Notes: generated by a model not told the origin, from the sequence alone. Positions 43,067 to 53,200 are shown, counted from the stretch's first letter. The stretch: DNA of 64,000 bases from Desulfomonile tiedjei (GCA_016212925.1 JACRDF010000047.1:124001-188000); one strand, 5' to 3'. A program made the numbers and translations.

Positions 43067-44452
43067 TTACTTCTCGATGTTATCCCGCATTTTTCCTCTT
43101 GCCAGGGACGCAAAAACTCCCAAAATGCAGAGCACTGCACATATTGTGAAAACCGCATCCACGCTTTCCAAGAATGCCGGATAGAGGCTGGGAGTTATCT
43201 GGGCCCGCCCCATGGTGAGTGAAAATACCAAGGTGGCGATGCCCATGCTGAGCATTTGTCCGAGCAAACGCATCGAGCCTACCACGCCGGATGCTACGCC
43301 GTAGGATTGCCTTTCCACAGAACCCATAATCGCGTTCATATTGGGAGAAGAGAATAGGGCAAAGCCGAATCCTATGACGAGCAAATCCGAAACGATAAAA
43401 GTCACGCTTGTTCCAAAGCCCAAGAAGGCCAATCCCAATAAGCCCACGGCAGTTATGCCCATTCCTGCCGAAGCGAGTTTCTGAGGTTCTATTCTATCTG
43501 AAAGCTTTCCCGCGATTGGTGAAAATGCGGCCATGGTCAAGGGCTGAGCAACGAGCACAAGTCCGGCGGTTCTGGGGTCGTATCCTTTGATGTACTGTAG
43601 ATACAGGCTCAGGACAAAGGCTATAGCAAACGTTGCACTGTAATTTATAAGTGCCGCGAGGCTTGAAAAGGCAAAGACACGGTTCATGGTAAACAGCCTG
43701 ATACTAATAACGGGGAACCGGGCCCTCAGTTCCCACAGAAAAAATATAACCATGGTTGCGATGCCGGCAGACAAGAGGCCCAAACTCATCGCTGAAGGCA
43801 GGCCGGAAAGCCCGATCATAATTGCCGTAATTGCAATGGCATACAACAAAGATCCTACCAGATCTATTTTTTCACTTTTCGCATCCGCCCAGTCCGCTGT
43901 CAATTTGGTGGCAGCCGTATAAGTTGTGAGCATTCCCAGCGGCACCATTACCCCAAAAATGCTTCTCCATCCGTAAGAATGCGTCAGGATTCCTCCCAAG
44001 AAGGGTCCCGCAGACAGACCGATGTAAACAGCGGCCACAGTCCACCCGATCGCTTTGCCCCTTTCGGAAGGCGGGAAAACTGAAGTCAAAATGGCCATGC
44101 CTGTGGCCAGGACCATGGAGATGCCCATTCCCTGAAGAATTCGGAAGCAAATTAGCATTTGAACATTAACGGACAACGTGCATAGAAAAGAGGAAAGCGT
44201 AAATACCGCCATACCCGTGACATATACCTTTTTGCGCCCGATGATGTCGCTTGCTTTGCCAAAAGGTACCAGAAACACGGATGCAGAAAGAAGATAGGCC
44301 GTTGAAATCCATGTTAGAAGCACAGCGTCGAGCTGGAATTCCTTCTGTATCTCGGGAAGCGCTACGGTCACTGCCGAGAGCATCAGAGGGGTCAATAGGG
44401 AGCTTGTTATAGCGACAAAAAGAACCGCTCGCCTCAGGGCATGATCACCCAT
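43067..44452 (-). CDS. MFS multidrug-type transporter (DHA2/EmrB-QacA group)
   Basis: 461 residues with about 14 membrane helices. Motifs are clear: LMLSAVTVALPEIQKEFQL, GKASDIIGRKKVYVTG (motif A), RILQGMGISMVLATGMAIL and GWRSIFGVMVPLGML. The 14-helix DHA2 group exports drugs and other compounds by proton antiport. No MFP or TolC partner gene is adjacent. The downstream YihY-family gene is on the same strand, 257 bp away. Confidence 0.9.
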   Translation of the reverse strand: MGDHALRRAVLFVAITSSLLTPLMLSAVTVALPEIQKEFQLDAVLLTWISTAYLLSASVFLVPFGKASDIIGRKKVYVTGMAVFTLSSFLCTLSVNVQMLICFRILQGMGISMVLATGMAILTSVFPPSERGKAIGWTVAAVYIGLSAGPFLGGILTHSYGWRSIFGVMVPLGMLTTYTAATKLTADWADAKSEKIDLVGSLLYAIAITAIMIGLSGLPSAMSLGLLSAGIATMVIFFLWELRARFPVISIRLFTMNRVFAFSSLAALINYSATFAIAFVLSLYLQYIKGYDPRTAGLVLVAQPLTMAAFSPIAGKLSDRIEPQKLASAGMGITAVGLLGLAFLGFGTSVTFIVSDLLVIGFGFALFSSPNMNAIMGSVERQSYGVASGVVGSMRLLGQMLSMGIATLVFSLTMGRAQITPSLYPAFLESVDAVFTICAVLCILGVFASLARGKMRDNIEK

Positions 44453-44750
44453 GAGAGTTGTTCCTCTTATTCCTGTTCACCGAAACCATCGGCTTTGCGT
44501 ATCGGAACTAATCCGCCGCGGACCTTGGCGTTGTGAACTGAATTGAAGTGCAGGCTGGAGGTGACGGATTTCGACCTTTAAAGCTGCCTGCGACGGGACA
44601 TCGGAAATCCCCTTAACAGTTCTACCAGACGAACGCAGTTTAGGATAGGCCTCAAATCTTGGATGCCGTAATCCGGAAGGCCAAAAGCTGTGACTGTGCT
44701 ACAACTGGCGGTAAAACCTCGATGGGACAAGACGATGTTGTGTTATTTTG

Positions 44751-44775
44751 TAGGGGCGGTTCGTGAACCGCCCTA
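44751..44775. repeat. Short GTAGGGGC-type palindrome
   Basis: TAGGGGCGGTTCGTGAACCG followed by CCCTA: inverted arms of 11 bp. A GTAGGGGC palindrome also forms the core of the composite element that follows at 44781 and of one at 58308-58371. Confidence 0.6.
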
Positions 44776-44780
44776 ATTCA

Positions 44781-45043
44781 GGGCGCTTCTCGGAGGCCGT
44801 CTCAAAAGTACCCTACGGCCTCCAATGGTGGCACGATGGCCTGTAGGGGCGGGGTTTATCCCCGCCCGTCTTGTGAGGCCCGGTATAGCGGGCGGGGATA
44901 AACCCCGCCCCTACACTGGCTTTCTGCGTCGACGGGCAGTACGCCACGAGGTCCGTTCCCTGCTGCGCCGCGTGCAGGCAATTACAATCGTGCCACGATT
45001 CCATACAACGTTCGACTTTTGAGACAGCCTCCTCGAAGCGCCC
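44781..45043. repeat. Composite nested inverted-repeat element
   Basis: Outer arms 44781-44809 and 45015-45043 pair over 29 bp with three mismatches (inner end CTCAAAAGT / ACTTTTGAG). Middle arms GTGGCACGAT (44828-44837) / ATCGTGCCAC (44987-44996) are perfect. Inner arms 44842-44868 / 44889-44915 pair perfectly over 27 bp (TGTAGGGGCGGGG outwards), loop 20 nt. It is non-coding and MITE-like. The rest of the 890-bp space (44453-45342) shows only GC-rich low-complexity stretches at about 45120-45240 and no gene. Confidence 0.75.
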
Positions 45044-45342
45044 CTACCACACCAGAACGGCCTACGGAGGTTTTGCAACCAGTTGTAGGCAAAGAATAAT
45101 GTCGGATTGAAAAGAGCGCCTGTGTATTTGGCGGCCACCGGCCTCCGTGCCGGTGGACAGTGCGCACACAAATCGACCAAGCCGTGGGCGAGGTCCGGCA
45201 GGGACCCCGGATCGCGGTCCGGGGCAGGCTCCGGACCCTACCAATTCTTTGGAATCAGGCTTTGCGACAAGGTCAGCGGTTTAAGTAACCGCCATATGCG
45301 GTGCATGTGCCGGCTGCATCCGATGCAAGGAGTTCCGGCACA

Positions 45343-46689
45343 TCAGGTGGCCTGGCCCTCTACTTTATAAAGCTTTGCTGCGTTTCCGCCGAAAATCATG
45401 GTCTTGGTCTCTCCGTCCGCAGGACCGAGGGCCTGGAACCCGAATTTCTTCTGAAGATCTTCAGGGATCTCGAGCCTCCTAAATGCCTCGATCTGCCATT
45501 GTGGTGAACCATACCAAACTGAATCCGTGCCCCATAGGATATGGTCCCTCCCCAGGCCCTTGATCAGAGTGCCCAGGATCCCCGCGCAGTAATTGGGAGC
45601 GCTTACCGAAGTGATACCGAACGTGGAACCAAGGTCCGCGTAAACGTTGTTAACGTTGTTGTTTTCAGGGATGCGCGCCAGATCGGTTACCCAGGGAATG
45701 TACCCGGATTTTTCAAATTCGCCGATATCCGCGGCCGATGGTTCCCCGCCGTCGCGCAAAGCCGCATGATAAATGATGAAATTCAGTTGCGGCCAGTCTT
45801 TTGCTGCTTTCCCCAGATCGTCGACCTTGCCGTACTGCCAAGTTGTCGGCATTATGACCTGGTATTGGGACGGCAGCAATCCCTTATGAATGCACACGTT
45901 TATGATCCCGGCCTTGGCCATTTTATCGTAAGCCGGATACATGAGCTTCTCGTCGTCCAATCGCCACGGGTATTTGGAGGCTTCGAACGGAATGCCGGTG
46001 GTGTACCCTTTCCACGCGTCGGGTTTGAATTCACTGATGGCTTGATCCAGGTCTTCCATCCACCGGGGATGGCCGGGAGTCACCAGCGCATGAGAGTACA
46101 ACACCTTCCGGCCGGCCTTCTGATTCACAAGGTCTCTTGCCTTAGCCATTTCATCATTGCGCAGGAACCACTTCTTGGGATCATCGTTCGGCGCGCTCGA
46201 AAGCATCGCGAGCTTGGTGTCACTCAACTCGTACACTTCTCGATAGAAATTATCGAATCTCAATTTCTCCAAGTCCAGCTTTTCAGCTTTCAGGTCCGGG
46301 TTCCACTTCTTTGCCCCTTCCCGCAAGGCCAGCATTCTTTCTTCGGCGTACGCGGGGCTCACAAAATGAGTCTGCACATCAAAGATGAACTGCCCGGCAA
46401 GAGCTTGCTTTCGCTCTGCAGCCATTGCGAGATCTGCCGCCTCGGCTTGGTCAACTGCAAAGAACTGCCCGAATACGCAGTTCATGGCCATAAAAGAGAC
46501 TGCCATGCCGCAGCCGGTAGACAGAAATTCCCGTCGGTTCATGCCCAGTTTCTTGCTGAACTTTTCGGTAAACTCTTTCGCGAGCTGCTCGGCTTTACGC
46601 TGGTGTTGACTCTGGTGAGGTCTTGCCGATTCGTCTGCCGGGATGGTTTTCATTGGAACTGGAAATGCAAATTCATCTATACGATTCAT
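45343..46689 (-). CDS. Secreted amidohydrolase (Amidohydro_2 type) with Tat-like signal
   Basis: 448 residues. A long N-terminal extension of about 40 residues precedes a Tat-like signal (NRREFLSTGCGMAVSFMAMN, two Arg), so it is probably exported in folded form. The rest is a TIM-barrel metal-dependent hydrolase: FDVQTHFV in place of the usual HxH, IYHAALRD and LWGTDSVWYGSPQW late in the chain. Members hydrolyse or decarboxylate ring or amide compounds; the substrate is unknown. I start at ATG 46689 (GGGGGA upstream); the frame is open two codons further to a TTG. It stands alone. Confidence 0.85.
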   Translation of the reverse strand: MNRIDEFAFPVPMKTIPADESARPHQSQHQRKAEQLAKEFTEKFSKKLGMNRREFLSTGCGMAVSFMAMNCVFGQFFAVDQAEAADLAMAAERKQALAGQFIFDVQTHFVSPAYAEERMLALREGAKKWNPDLKAEKLDLEKLRFDNFYREVYELSDTKLAMLSSAPNDDPKKWFLRNDEMAKARDLVNQKAGRKVLYSHALVTPGHPRWMEDLDQAISEFKPDAWKGYTTGIPFEASKYPWRLDDEKLMYPAYDKMAKAGIINVCIHKGLLPSQYQVIMPTTWQYGKVDDLGKAAKDWPQLNFIIYHAALRDGGEPSAADIGEFEKSGYIPWVTDLARIPENNNVNNVYADLGSTFGITSVSAPNYCAGILGTLIKGLGRDHILWGTDSVWYGSPQWQIEAFRRLEIPEDLQKKFGFQALGPADGETKTMIFGGNAAKLYKVEGQAT

Positions 46690-47012
46690 AATCAATTCCC
46701 CCTAATCAGTAATTGCGAGACCAGAGCATGCCCGGTTTTTTAAGCCCGCCGACAGCTCACTGATCCTCCGGTATTGTTTGGCCATAGAGTACTACAAAAC
46801 GCGTCTCATGAATTATCAAGCTTACCGGGACCGATTTCACAACCGTTTCCACAATTGTTCCGAAACCGGCCCTTCACGGAGCGGTCTGCGGACTCAAATC
46901 GGGCTGAGGAAGCCCGAGAACGAGCGCAGAAAGAACATGGCATTCCGGCAATCTCGGGAGTATCCCGAAAGAATGCCTGTCACAATAACCAAAGAAAATG
47001 CGTTGCTGCTTC
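46690..47012. other. Gene-free region
   Basis: About 320 bp between the amidohydrolase and GYD-protein genes. Overlapping frames on both strands have no ribosome site or family features. No clear terminator or palindrome. Confidence 0.35.
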
Positions 47013-47306
47013 TCAGGAGGACAAGTTTGCCAAGAAATCCTTCCAAGGCGTTGCCGGCAGAGTCTCGGTTTCGCTTTTCCCGTACGCACGGATGATCATC
47101 GCGGCCCTTGCCACCTGCTTGGGATCGTCAGATTCGACAACGTCCACGACGTCGAAGCGCCCGAAGGTTGCGAAACTCTCTTTCCACTTTACGCCCGGGC
47201 ATTCTTTCTTGATCTTCTCACTCACGGTCTTGGCTAATTGATTAAAGTCCTTGGGGTCTCCAAAGGCCGTGGGAGATATGCGGCTTAAAATTACGAATGT
47301 TGCCAT
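47013..47306 (-). CDS. GYD-domain protein
   Basis: 97 residues of the small GYD family (ferredoxin-like fold): MATFVILSRISPTAF, FATFGRFDVVDVVESDDP and ARAAMIIRAYGKSETETLPAT. The function of the family is unknown. The ATG at 47306 has AGGAGG at perfect spacing. The upstream in-frame residues are not part of it. It is divergent from the prenyltransferase gene. Confidence 0.88.
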   Translation of the reverse strand: MATFVILSRISPTAFGDPKDFNQLAKTVSEKIKKECPGVKWKESFATFGRFDVVDVVESDDPKQVARAAMIIRAYGKSETETLPATPWKDFLANLSS

Positions 47307-47503
47307 TTCGACCTCCTGTGAAATTTGGTTGATGGTTATTAATTGTGATGTTAACCAACTACGCCAGAGGCCATTCTGCTTCACGTTTCAGGTTTCTGCA
47401 TTCAGCTCGATTTGTCAACCACTTGGTGTCGGCTAAACCGATTGACTATGCCATGGCTGTCATAGATAATTCCGGCAACTATCACACCTATTGGGGGAAC
47501 CCC

Positions 47504-48400
47504 ATGGAAAGGCTGGGCTACTGGCTCAAAGAGATTAGGGCCCCATTTCTATCGCTGCCGGTGGTTCTGGTCTTCCTGGGAACATCTGTTGCAGCGGCCG
47601 ATGGATCGTTCCACTTCGGTCGAGCGCTTTTGGCCATGGTAGGCCTGACATTGCTCCACATAAGTGTAAACGTGTTAAACGAGTATTCCGATTACCATAC
47701 AGGAATTGACTTCCACACCTCTCCCACGCCTTTCAGCGGGGGCAGCGGAATGCTGACATCCGGCTTGATCGCCCCTTCTGCTGCTTATGTGGTAGGTATT
47801 GCCTGCCTGCTGGTGAATGTCCTTATAGGACTATTTTTCATATGGCTCACAAATTGGTGGCTTCTTCCTTTGCTGCTGGTAGGCGCCTTCTGCGTCTTTT
47901 CTTACACAACCCTCCTGGCCAAGCATTCTGTGGGAGAGCTGTTCGCTGGAATGGGACTGGGCCTTTTGCCGATTATGGGCTCTTATTTTGTTCAGACCGG
48001 GCATTACTCATACCCCGCGTTTGCGGCTGCAATTCCCGCGGGAATACTTACGTTCAACCTTCTGTTGCTAAATGAGTTCCCGGATTTGGAAGCGGACATC
48101 AAGGGAGGCCGCAGGAATCTACTTATAACATTCGGAGCCGAAAGAGCGGGAAAGATCTACACCGTGTTGCTGGCGTTAATGTATGTATGGATCGCCGTAT
48201 CAGTAGCCGGAGGCCTCATCCCGGTCTGGGGATTGGCAGCCATGTTGACCCTTCTAGTGGCTTGGAAACCAATGAAGTGGGCTTGGAGCGACATTCACAA
48301 TAAAAACGCTATGGTCCCGGCCATGGCCGCGAATGTAATGACCAACCTTGCCACACAGGCCTTGCTTGGGGCAGGATTCTTGGCCTCTATTTATCTCTGA
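47504..48400 (+). CDS. UbiA-family prenyltransferase (MenA-like)
   Basis: 298 residues with eight to nine membrane helices. The two Asp-rich motifs are NVLNEYSDYHTGID (about residues 57-70) and NEFPDLEADIKGGRRNL (about 188-204), which bind prenyl diphosphate and Mg2+. Members attach isoprenoid chains to aromatic rings, such as dihydroxynaphthoate in menaquinone synthesis. I start at ATG 47504 (GGGGGAA upstream); the frame is open to 47345 but the added part is not protein-like. Nothing nearby confirms a quinone pathway. Confidence 0.85.
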   Translation: MERLGYWLKEIRAPFLSLPVVLVFLGTSVAAADGSFHFGRALLAMVGLTLLHISVNVLNEYSDYHTGIDFHTSPTPFSGGSGMLTSGLIAPSAAYVVGIACLLVNVLIGLFFIWLTNWWLLPLLLVGAFCVFSYTTLLAKHSVGELFAGMGLGLLPIMGSYFVQTGHYSYPAFAAAIPAGILTFNLLLLNEFPDLEADIKGGRRNLLITFGAERAGKIYTVLLALMYVWIAVSVAGGLIPVWGLAAMLTLLVAWKPMKWAWSDIHNKNAMVPAMAANVMTNLATQALLGAGFLASIYL

Positions 48401-48647
48401 ATCGCCGGCTTCTGACCAGGTCGCTCGCGCGCATTGCAAAGTCGTTGGCACATAAAGCGCAAAGTGAACAGCCCGCGGACCGGTCGGTTTTCCTCTGTGA
48501 GTAGGATATGGTGACCAGCGGGAACGGCAGTAGTTCCTTTTTTGCACGAGTGATGCGGTTCACTGCGCTCACCGCATCCTACCTTGGCTGCGCGGTGGCA
48601 AACGGAAAGCCGCTACTTCACATTGTAAGGTCACGCGGCAAAGATCT

Positions 48648-48893
48648 TCAGGCGACAGCCCTTTTCTCCTCATTTTGGATGATAATCTTAAGGGAGGGGT
48701 TAAAGGGCGGAACGGGTAAACCCTGCTGTTCAAGAAGGGCAATGTGCTCCCTCATTCCCCATTTTGCTTTATAGATACAGTCCTCCACTGAGTGTCCGAT
48801 GCCTGAAAAACCTTGCAAGTCAGGGGAATAGAAGCCGAAATAATCAGGTTCTTCGGTGGCCTCGATAATAAGTGTGTACGGCAGATCGATCAT
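48648..48893 (-). CDS. HicB-like antitoxin
   Basis: 81 residues with the HicB partial RNase-H fold pattern: YTLIIEATEEPDYFGFYSPDLQGFSGIGHSVEDC and a helix with AKWGMREHIALLEQQGLPVP. I start at ATG 48893 with GGAG and AGGGG close upstream; earlier in-frame Met codons exist. No intact hicA is visible beside it. The short 23-codon stub at 48940-49011 might instead carry the end of such a gene. Confidence 0.7.
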   Translation of the reverse strand: MIDLPYTLIIEATEEPDYFGFYSPDLQGFSGIGHSVEDCIYKAKWGMREHIALLEQQGLPVPPFNPSLKIIIQNEEKRAVA

Positions 48894-48939
48894 CCCCTCA
48901 TTCTCCATCCTCATCGCCAATGCCCGAAGCCTTCAAGCC

Positions 48940-49011
48940 TCAAGCAATATCCTCACCTGCCAATCGTCGCTTCAAAATCCGCAAAGGATGTGCAAGGGGA
49001 TCTTTCTTCAT
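48940..49011 (-). pseudogene. Stub of a HepT-like toxin gene
   Basis: An ATG at 49011 overlaps the MntA stop by four bases (ATGA), where an intact HepT gene would start. The frame reads MKKDPLAHPLRILKRRLAGE and closes after 23 codons. The first residues are HepT-like; the Rx4HxY motif region is absent. It is a deleted toxin, or possibly a join with the end of a HicA gene (RILKRRLAGED resembles HicA C-termini); I cannot decide. Confidence 0.5.
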
Positions 49012-49298
49012 AGGGGTTTGGCCTCTTTGAGGATTCGGCGGCGCAGCAACCAGTAGAGCCCGTTCTCACTGACAACATCGACTCTGCGGCCCAGAAGCTC
49101 CCGGAGATCCGTGAGCAAGGCGCCAACGTCCAGGAGACTTCGGTCAGGCTCCATGTCCACGAGGAAGTCCACGTCGCTCGTGGCATCCGCCTCTCCTCGG
49201 ACCACGGAGCCAAAGACCCGGACATTGCGAGCGCCATGGATGGCTGCAATCCGAAGGATTTCCTCCCGCTTTTCTTTGAGAAGGTCCTGAATGGTCAT
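49008..49298 (-). CDS. MntA-type nucleotidyltransferase antitoxin, orphan
   Basis: 96 residues with the GS-x10-DxD motif (FGSVVRGEADATSDVDFLV) of the MNT antitoxins. The second half (LLGRRVDVVSENGLYWLLRRRIL) is also typical. ATG 49298 has GAGGGA upstream; another in-frame ATG eight codons earlier does not. Its HepT partner is only a 23-codon stub. The protein has no strong similarity to the MntA at 23900 beyond the motif, so they are separate acquisitions. Confidence 0.82.
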   Translation of the reverse strand: MTIQDLLKEKREEILRIAAIHGARNVRVFGSVVRGEADATSDVDFLVDMEPDRSLLDVGALLTDLRELLGRRVDVVSENGLYWLLRRRILKEAKPL

Positions 49299-49406
49299 AG
49301 GCAGACTTCCCTCGTTAGCCATGACACAACGCTTCGGACGAAAGGCTTCGCCGAGGCCGTACGTGGTCTCGCCAAGGTAGCGTTCGGTGCTGTCCTCGTC
49401 GGGGCT

Positions 49407-49730
49407 TCATGCTCTGTTGCAGGGGGGGTCCCACTTTTCGAGCAGGTCCGACTCTTCCCCCCACCGAGCATCCCGGCCCTCAGGTGTAGCGTGAACGTGG
49501 ACATGGGTGCCACCCAACCGGACCACGCGGGAAAGCCGGTCATGCGCCAAGAGCCTGTCCCTCAGATTTTCGGCCTCCCCAATGAACAAGGGGGCCCATC
49601 GCCCGGGGGCCGTCTCCTTCGCGAAGACGTAATTGCCTGGCTCCTCCCTGAATGGCGCACCTATGGGAAAGATAGAGTACTTGTACACTTTTCCGGACGC
49701 CCCCTGCCACATATAAATAAGTTCGGCCAT
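49407..49730 (-). CDS. Small GIY-YIG-like protein
   Basis: 107 residues with a GIY-YIG-like pattern: GNYVFAK (the GIY part), PLFIGEAENLRDRLLAH (the YIG part) and a C-terminal GEESDLLEKWDPPC with a Glu where the family has its metal ligand. It belongs to a small family often seen in islands; nuclease activity is possible but unproven. The ATG at 49730 has AGGAGG at good spacing. It sits just outside the tRNA-Thr island. Confidence 0.62.
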   Translation of the reverse strand: MAELIYMWQGASGKVYKYSIFPIGAPFREEPGNYVFAKETAPGRWAPLFIGEAENLRDRLLAHDRLSRVVRLGGTHVHVHATPEGRDARWGEESDLLEKWDPPCNRA

Positions 49731-49811
49731 GGCTACCTCCTTTCTGCTTCAGGCCTTTATGCCTACCCAAGAAGTCTAGCAAGTAACCGGTCGGGATGTC
49801 TATCTAATTTG

Positions 49812-49854
49812 TGGAGCCGGGGATGGGAGTCGAACCCACGACCTGCTGATTACG
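49812..49854. repeat. Attachment-site copy: 43 bp identical to the 3' end of tRNA-Thr
   Basis: 43 bases identical to 53632-53674, the 3' 43 bases of the tRNA-Thr(CGT) gene including CCA, the T arm and half of the anticodon arm. Identity stops inside the anticodon loop. This is the direct-repeat mark left by integration into a tRNA 3' end. Confidence 0.88.
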
Positions 49855-49952
49855 TAGGAAAAGAGGCCGGAGCCGCCGAGCCCCCCCAATCTGTTCCGCC
49901 CTCCGACATTGACGAACAAATCCGGGCCGTGGCGCGGGAAGTGTTCCAAGAG

Positions 49953-50228
49953 ATGATTCACGACATGGAGATTGAAAGACGCGTAAGCATCGAGATCGAC
50001 GATGTACCGCCGGAGCCAGAAGTAATCAAGGGGGAAGGGAAGGGCAGGAGAGAGAACCGAGATTACGTCAAAGTATCTGTCACTGTGGACAAGGTGCTAT
50101 GGGAGAAATTCACGAAAGAGCGGAACCGCATGAAGGTTTCAAGTGGACGGCTCATGGACATTATCCTGTGGCGTGCCTTTGGACGACCGCGTCTCTCTTA
50201 TCAGCCCCAAAAAGCCTCAAAGGAATAA
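49953..50228 (+). CDS. Small island-borne protein of unknown function, start uncertain
   Basis: About 91 residues from ATG 49953, but the frame is open upstream through the att repeat, where its translation is only tRNA sequence. The protein-like part begins near PPSDIDEQIRAVAREVFQEM, and a GTG at 49929 is another possible start. The C-terminal half (YVKVSVTVDKVLWEKFTKER, SSGRLMDIILWRAFGRP) recalls a ribbon-helix-helix or coiled DNA-binding segment. It may be the tail of a gene cut by integration. Its stop lies about 45 bases from the end of the large convergent gene. Confidence 0.4.
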   Translation: MIHDMEIERRVSIEIDDVPPEPEVIKGEGKGRRENRDYVKVSVTVDKVLWEKFTKERNRMKVSSGRLMDIILWRAFGRPRLSYQPQKASKE

Positions 50229-50272
50229 TTCCTCGATGACTGGAGCATCCCGTTCGGCAGAGTCGTTCCTGT

Positions 50273-53200
50273 TCAACCATCATCCACAGATGCCTCGCGC
50301 CAGTGTGCGAAATCCTCTTCACTAAATGAAAACCATCCCCTATCTTCCGTCCACAACCTGTAGGGAGGCCGCAGAGACGCATTATATTGATCCCATTGCA
50401 CAGAGAGATAGAGATGACCCACACGCTTCTGCCAGTAACTTACCTCGCTGAAAGATGGCGTCTGTTCTTTCGTGCTAACTGTACTAGAGATACACGGGAC
50501 GAAGGACCTCGCGAAGTCCTGTAGATCTGTAGGCTCGCTTACATAGCGCGACTGGTGATAGAGTTCCGCTAATGGGTGAATGCGATTGGCAGTTGGCAAT
50601 GGCGTTTGAACAGAGAGCACATCACGTGCATTGCCAACATAGTCGACAAGGACCATATTGACTCCAAACCTGGAATATTCGGCATACTGAGCGAGAGGTA
50701 TTTGGGGCTGAACAGGGGGGGCGGGAGACAGGATGACCGTCCCATCACGAACATCCAGACAACTCATTAGAAGCGCGACAGAATTCATGATCCAATCAAG
50801 TTGCGGTCTCCGTCCGCCCTCTCCCTCCCAAGCAAGCAAATCCAAGTCTGGCCCGACCCTCCACCCCTGCTGATCTTCGAGGAGAAAACTCTGCTTATCC
50901 GTATGGCATATGGACATTTCTCCTAGATCGCGAACTAGGCTCCATCGGGTTTGGCAACCATTCTTTGTACAGGAGACAGAAAGTATTTCCCAGAGCGTAC
51001 CGCAGGGAATCCATCCAACTGGGACGCCGTGAACAGTAGTAAGCTTCCAAAAGGTCTCAGGAGTTAGCCCCCGTCTTATGCAATCTGCTAGCTGTGCCCA
51101 AAGTAATCCGAGCCCTTGATCGAATGCGTCGGAAAGGCGCATCCATCCAGGAGGTAAATCCGTACCACCCAAATGGTATGCAGGAACCCTCCCAGGGGTG
51201 ATCTCGGGCTTAAGACTTCCGCGTGCGTCTATCAAGGCCGGAGAATGAGAGTGGATGCGTGAATTGGAACTGCCTAACCGCAAGCGAAGTTCCATACCAT
51301 AGGAAGGGCGACCAGGAGGACCTGAGACAAGGATTCCATCCATGCACACTGGCACGCTGTTCCATTCCCTGAAATCACTTTCAAGCTCGCTGTTTGTTGG
51401 CAATAGATATAGTCCCCATTCTTTGCTTCCTCCCTCTATTTTTCCGCGCCACTCTGCCTCGGTGTTAGCTAGACAGGGTACGCCGACATCATCAATCAGA
51501 ACGGATTCCCGGACGAACCCCCCCAAGAAAGCTGATACTTGGGATAGATCTTGGTGAAAAGATTCACGGTTCCCCACCCGGGCCTTTTCTAGTGTGGTCG
51601 GAATTATCTCCGGCTTGGCAGGAATGCTCACCTGCTCCTTAAGTTCTGGAACATCGCATATTCCAACAATAGGGAACTCAGTGGCCAACGCATATCCTTT
51701 GAGTACAGGGCATAGCTCAACTTTGTCAGTCCAACGATCGAGGAACGACGGCTTCTGACGCGATATTATGGATACCGTAGTCCCGATAGATTGTTCAGGG
51801 GCACCCTCACGAACAACTAGTAGCCCACTCAGTCCGCGGACCTCCACCACAAGTGGAGCCCCCCATTGCCGGCCATGTCCGTAGTCCCGCCGGGTTTTAA
51901 TTGTGATTCTGTCACCCAACATAAAACAGGACATGAAGCCGATACCAAATTGCGAGCAGGGGTCAAAGTCATTTCCAGAAGCCTTCAGGCGGGTCCTCTC
52001 GCGCTCAAAAAATGGCGAGCGATAGAAGCTCCTTCCTACCTTAACAAAGTGGTTCTTTATAATCTCTTCATCCATCCCGGCTCCGTTGTCGGAGCATTCC
52101 AGCACTTCGTAGCCATCTTCATCAACATAATGCCTAAGCTCCACTGTTCCATCGTTCCACTGGACGCCCGCATCTGAAAAAAGTGCCTTGCGATAGCGTA
52201 AGGCATCGAGAGAGTTCTGAAGCAACTCACGAATGCATAGGTGCGTTTGTCCGTAGAGCTTGTCAGTCATGACCAGGCGCACCACTTCGTCAGTCGAAAG
52301 GGTGAATTCAAGGTCGTGGAAGCGATAAGCATCATTAAGTGGCTCGATTCTGGAGCGATCAACGTGCGTTGGAAGCTTCAATTCGTACCCTTCGATTTCC
52401 CGTGGTTGCAGGCGGAAGATTTCTTTGCTAGCTGCCAGTTCGTTGTCGATCCAGTCCATATACCTCCGCGCTGCAGCCTCATATGCGGGATGTTCGCATT
52501 TGATGCTGAACCGAATACGATCCTGGGATATTTGCCACCCCTCGACCGAGCGGTGCTTTTCCCATTCAAGCAAACTGACAGGGGAAGTGAAGTGAATACT
52601 TTTCAGAAGAACCTCAGGCGTGCGGTCGCGGTCAAAATCGAGAATGTCTGAAAGTCTCAGTACTGTTGCGAGAAAGGGCAAATTCACAATAAACGTGCCA
52701 ATCTGTTCGTCGTAACGAAATCCTGTCCGGGAAATCAGTCCATCGGAGGGGAGTACGTGCGATTCACACAGCGACGCTAAAAAAGGTGCAAGATTGACGC
52801 TTTGCATTTCCAGGCGCTTGTCATTTCCATAGACTGATCGGATGAATTCACCAGTGCGGTTCCCATGAGTCTCGCGAATGTAGTCTGTCAACATGGCAGT
52901 GTCCAGTTCCGTCAGTTGCCCAGCAAGCTGAGCTTTACGAGCGTCTGCGCAGAGAGGGGAGTTCAATTGCGCTGCCGTTTCACGATAGTTGGGGTGCTCT
53001 ATTCGCCAATTGTCACGGAAAAGCTGAAAATCCGTGTCACCCTCCAAGGACGAGAACTCCTGCTCAGACAGGACCATGCCTTGGTCGTGAAAGAATGCGG
53101 AGAGAATCAGGAGAGCCAGCTCAATGATGTTGAGACGCTCGGCTTCGGAGCCTAACACGAGCCCCATCAATTCAGTAGTCCTTAGTAAATGCCGGTCGTC

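Noticed and set aside
45541-46743. 400-codon open frame antisense to the amidohydrolase gene
   Set aside because: It is the mirror of a clear enzyme gene with a Tat-like signal. It has no motif and no ribosome site.
49236-49952. Extended frame from the toxin-antitoxin region through the att repeat
   Set aside because: It includes antisense of two real genes and tRNA sequence. Only the part after about 49900 could be coding.
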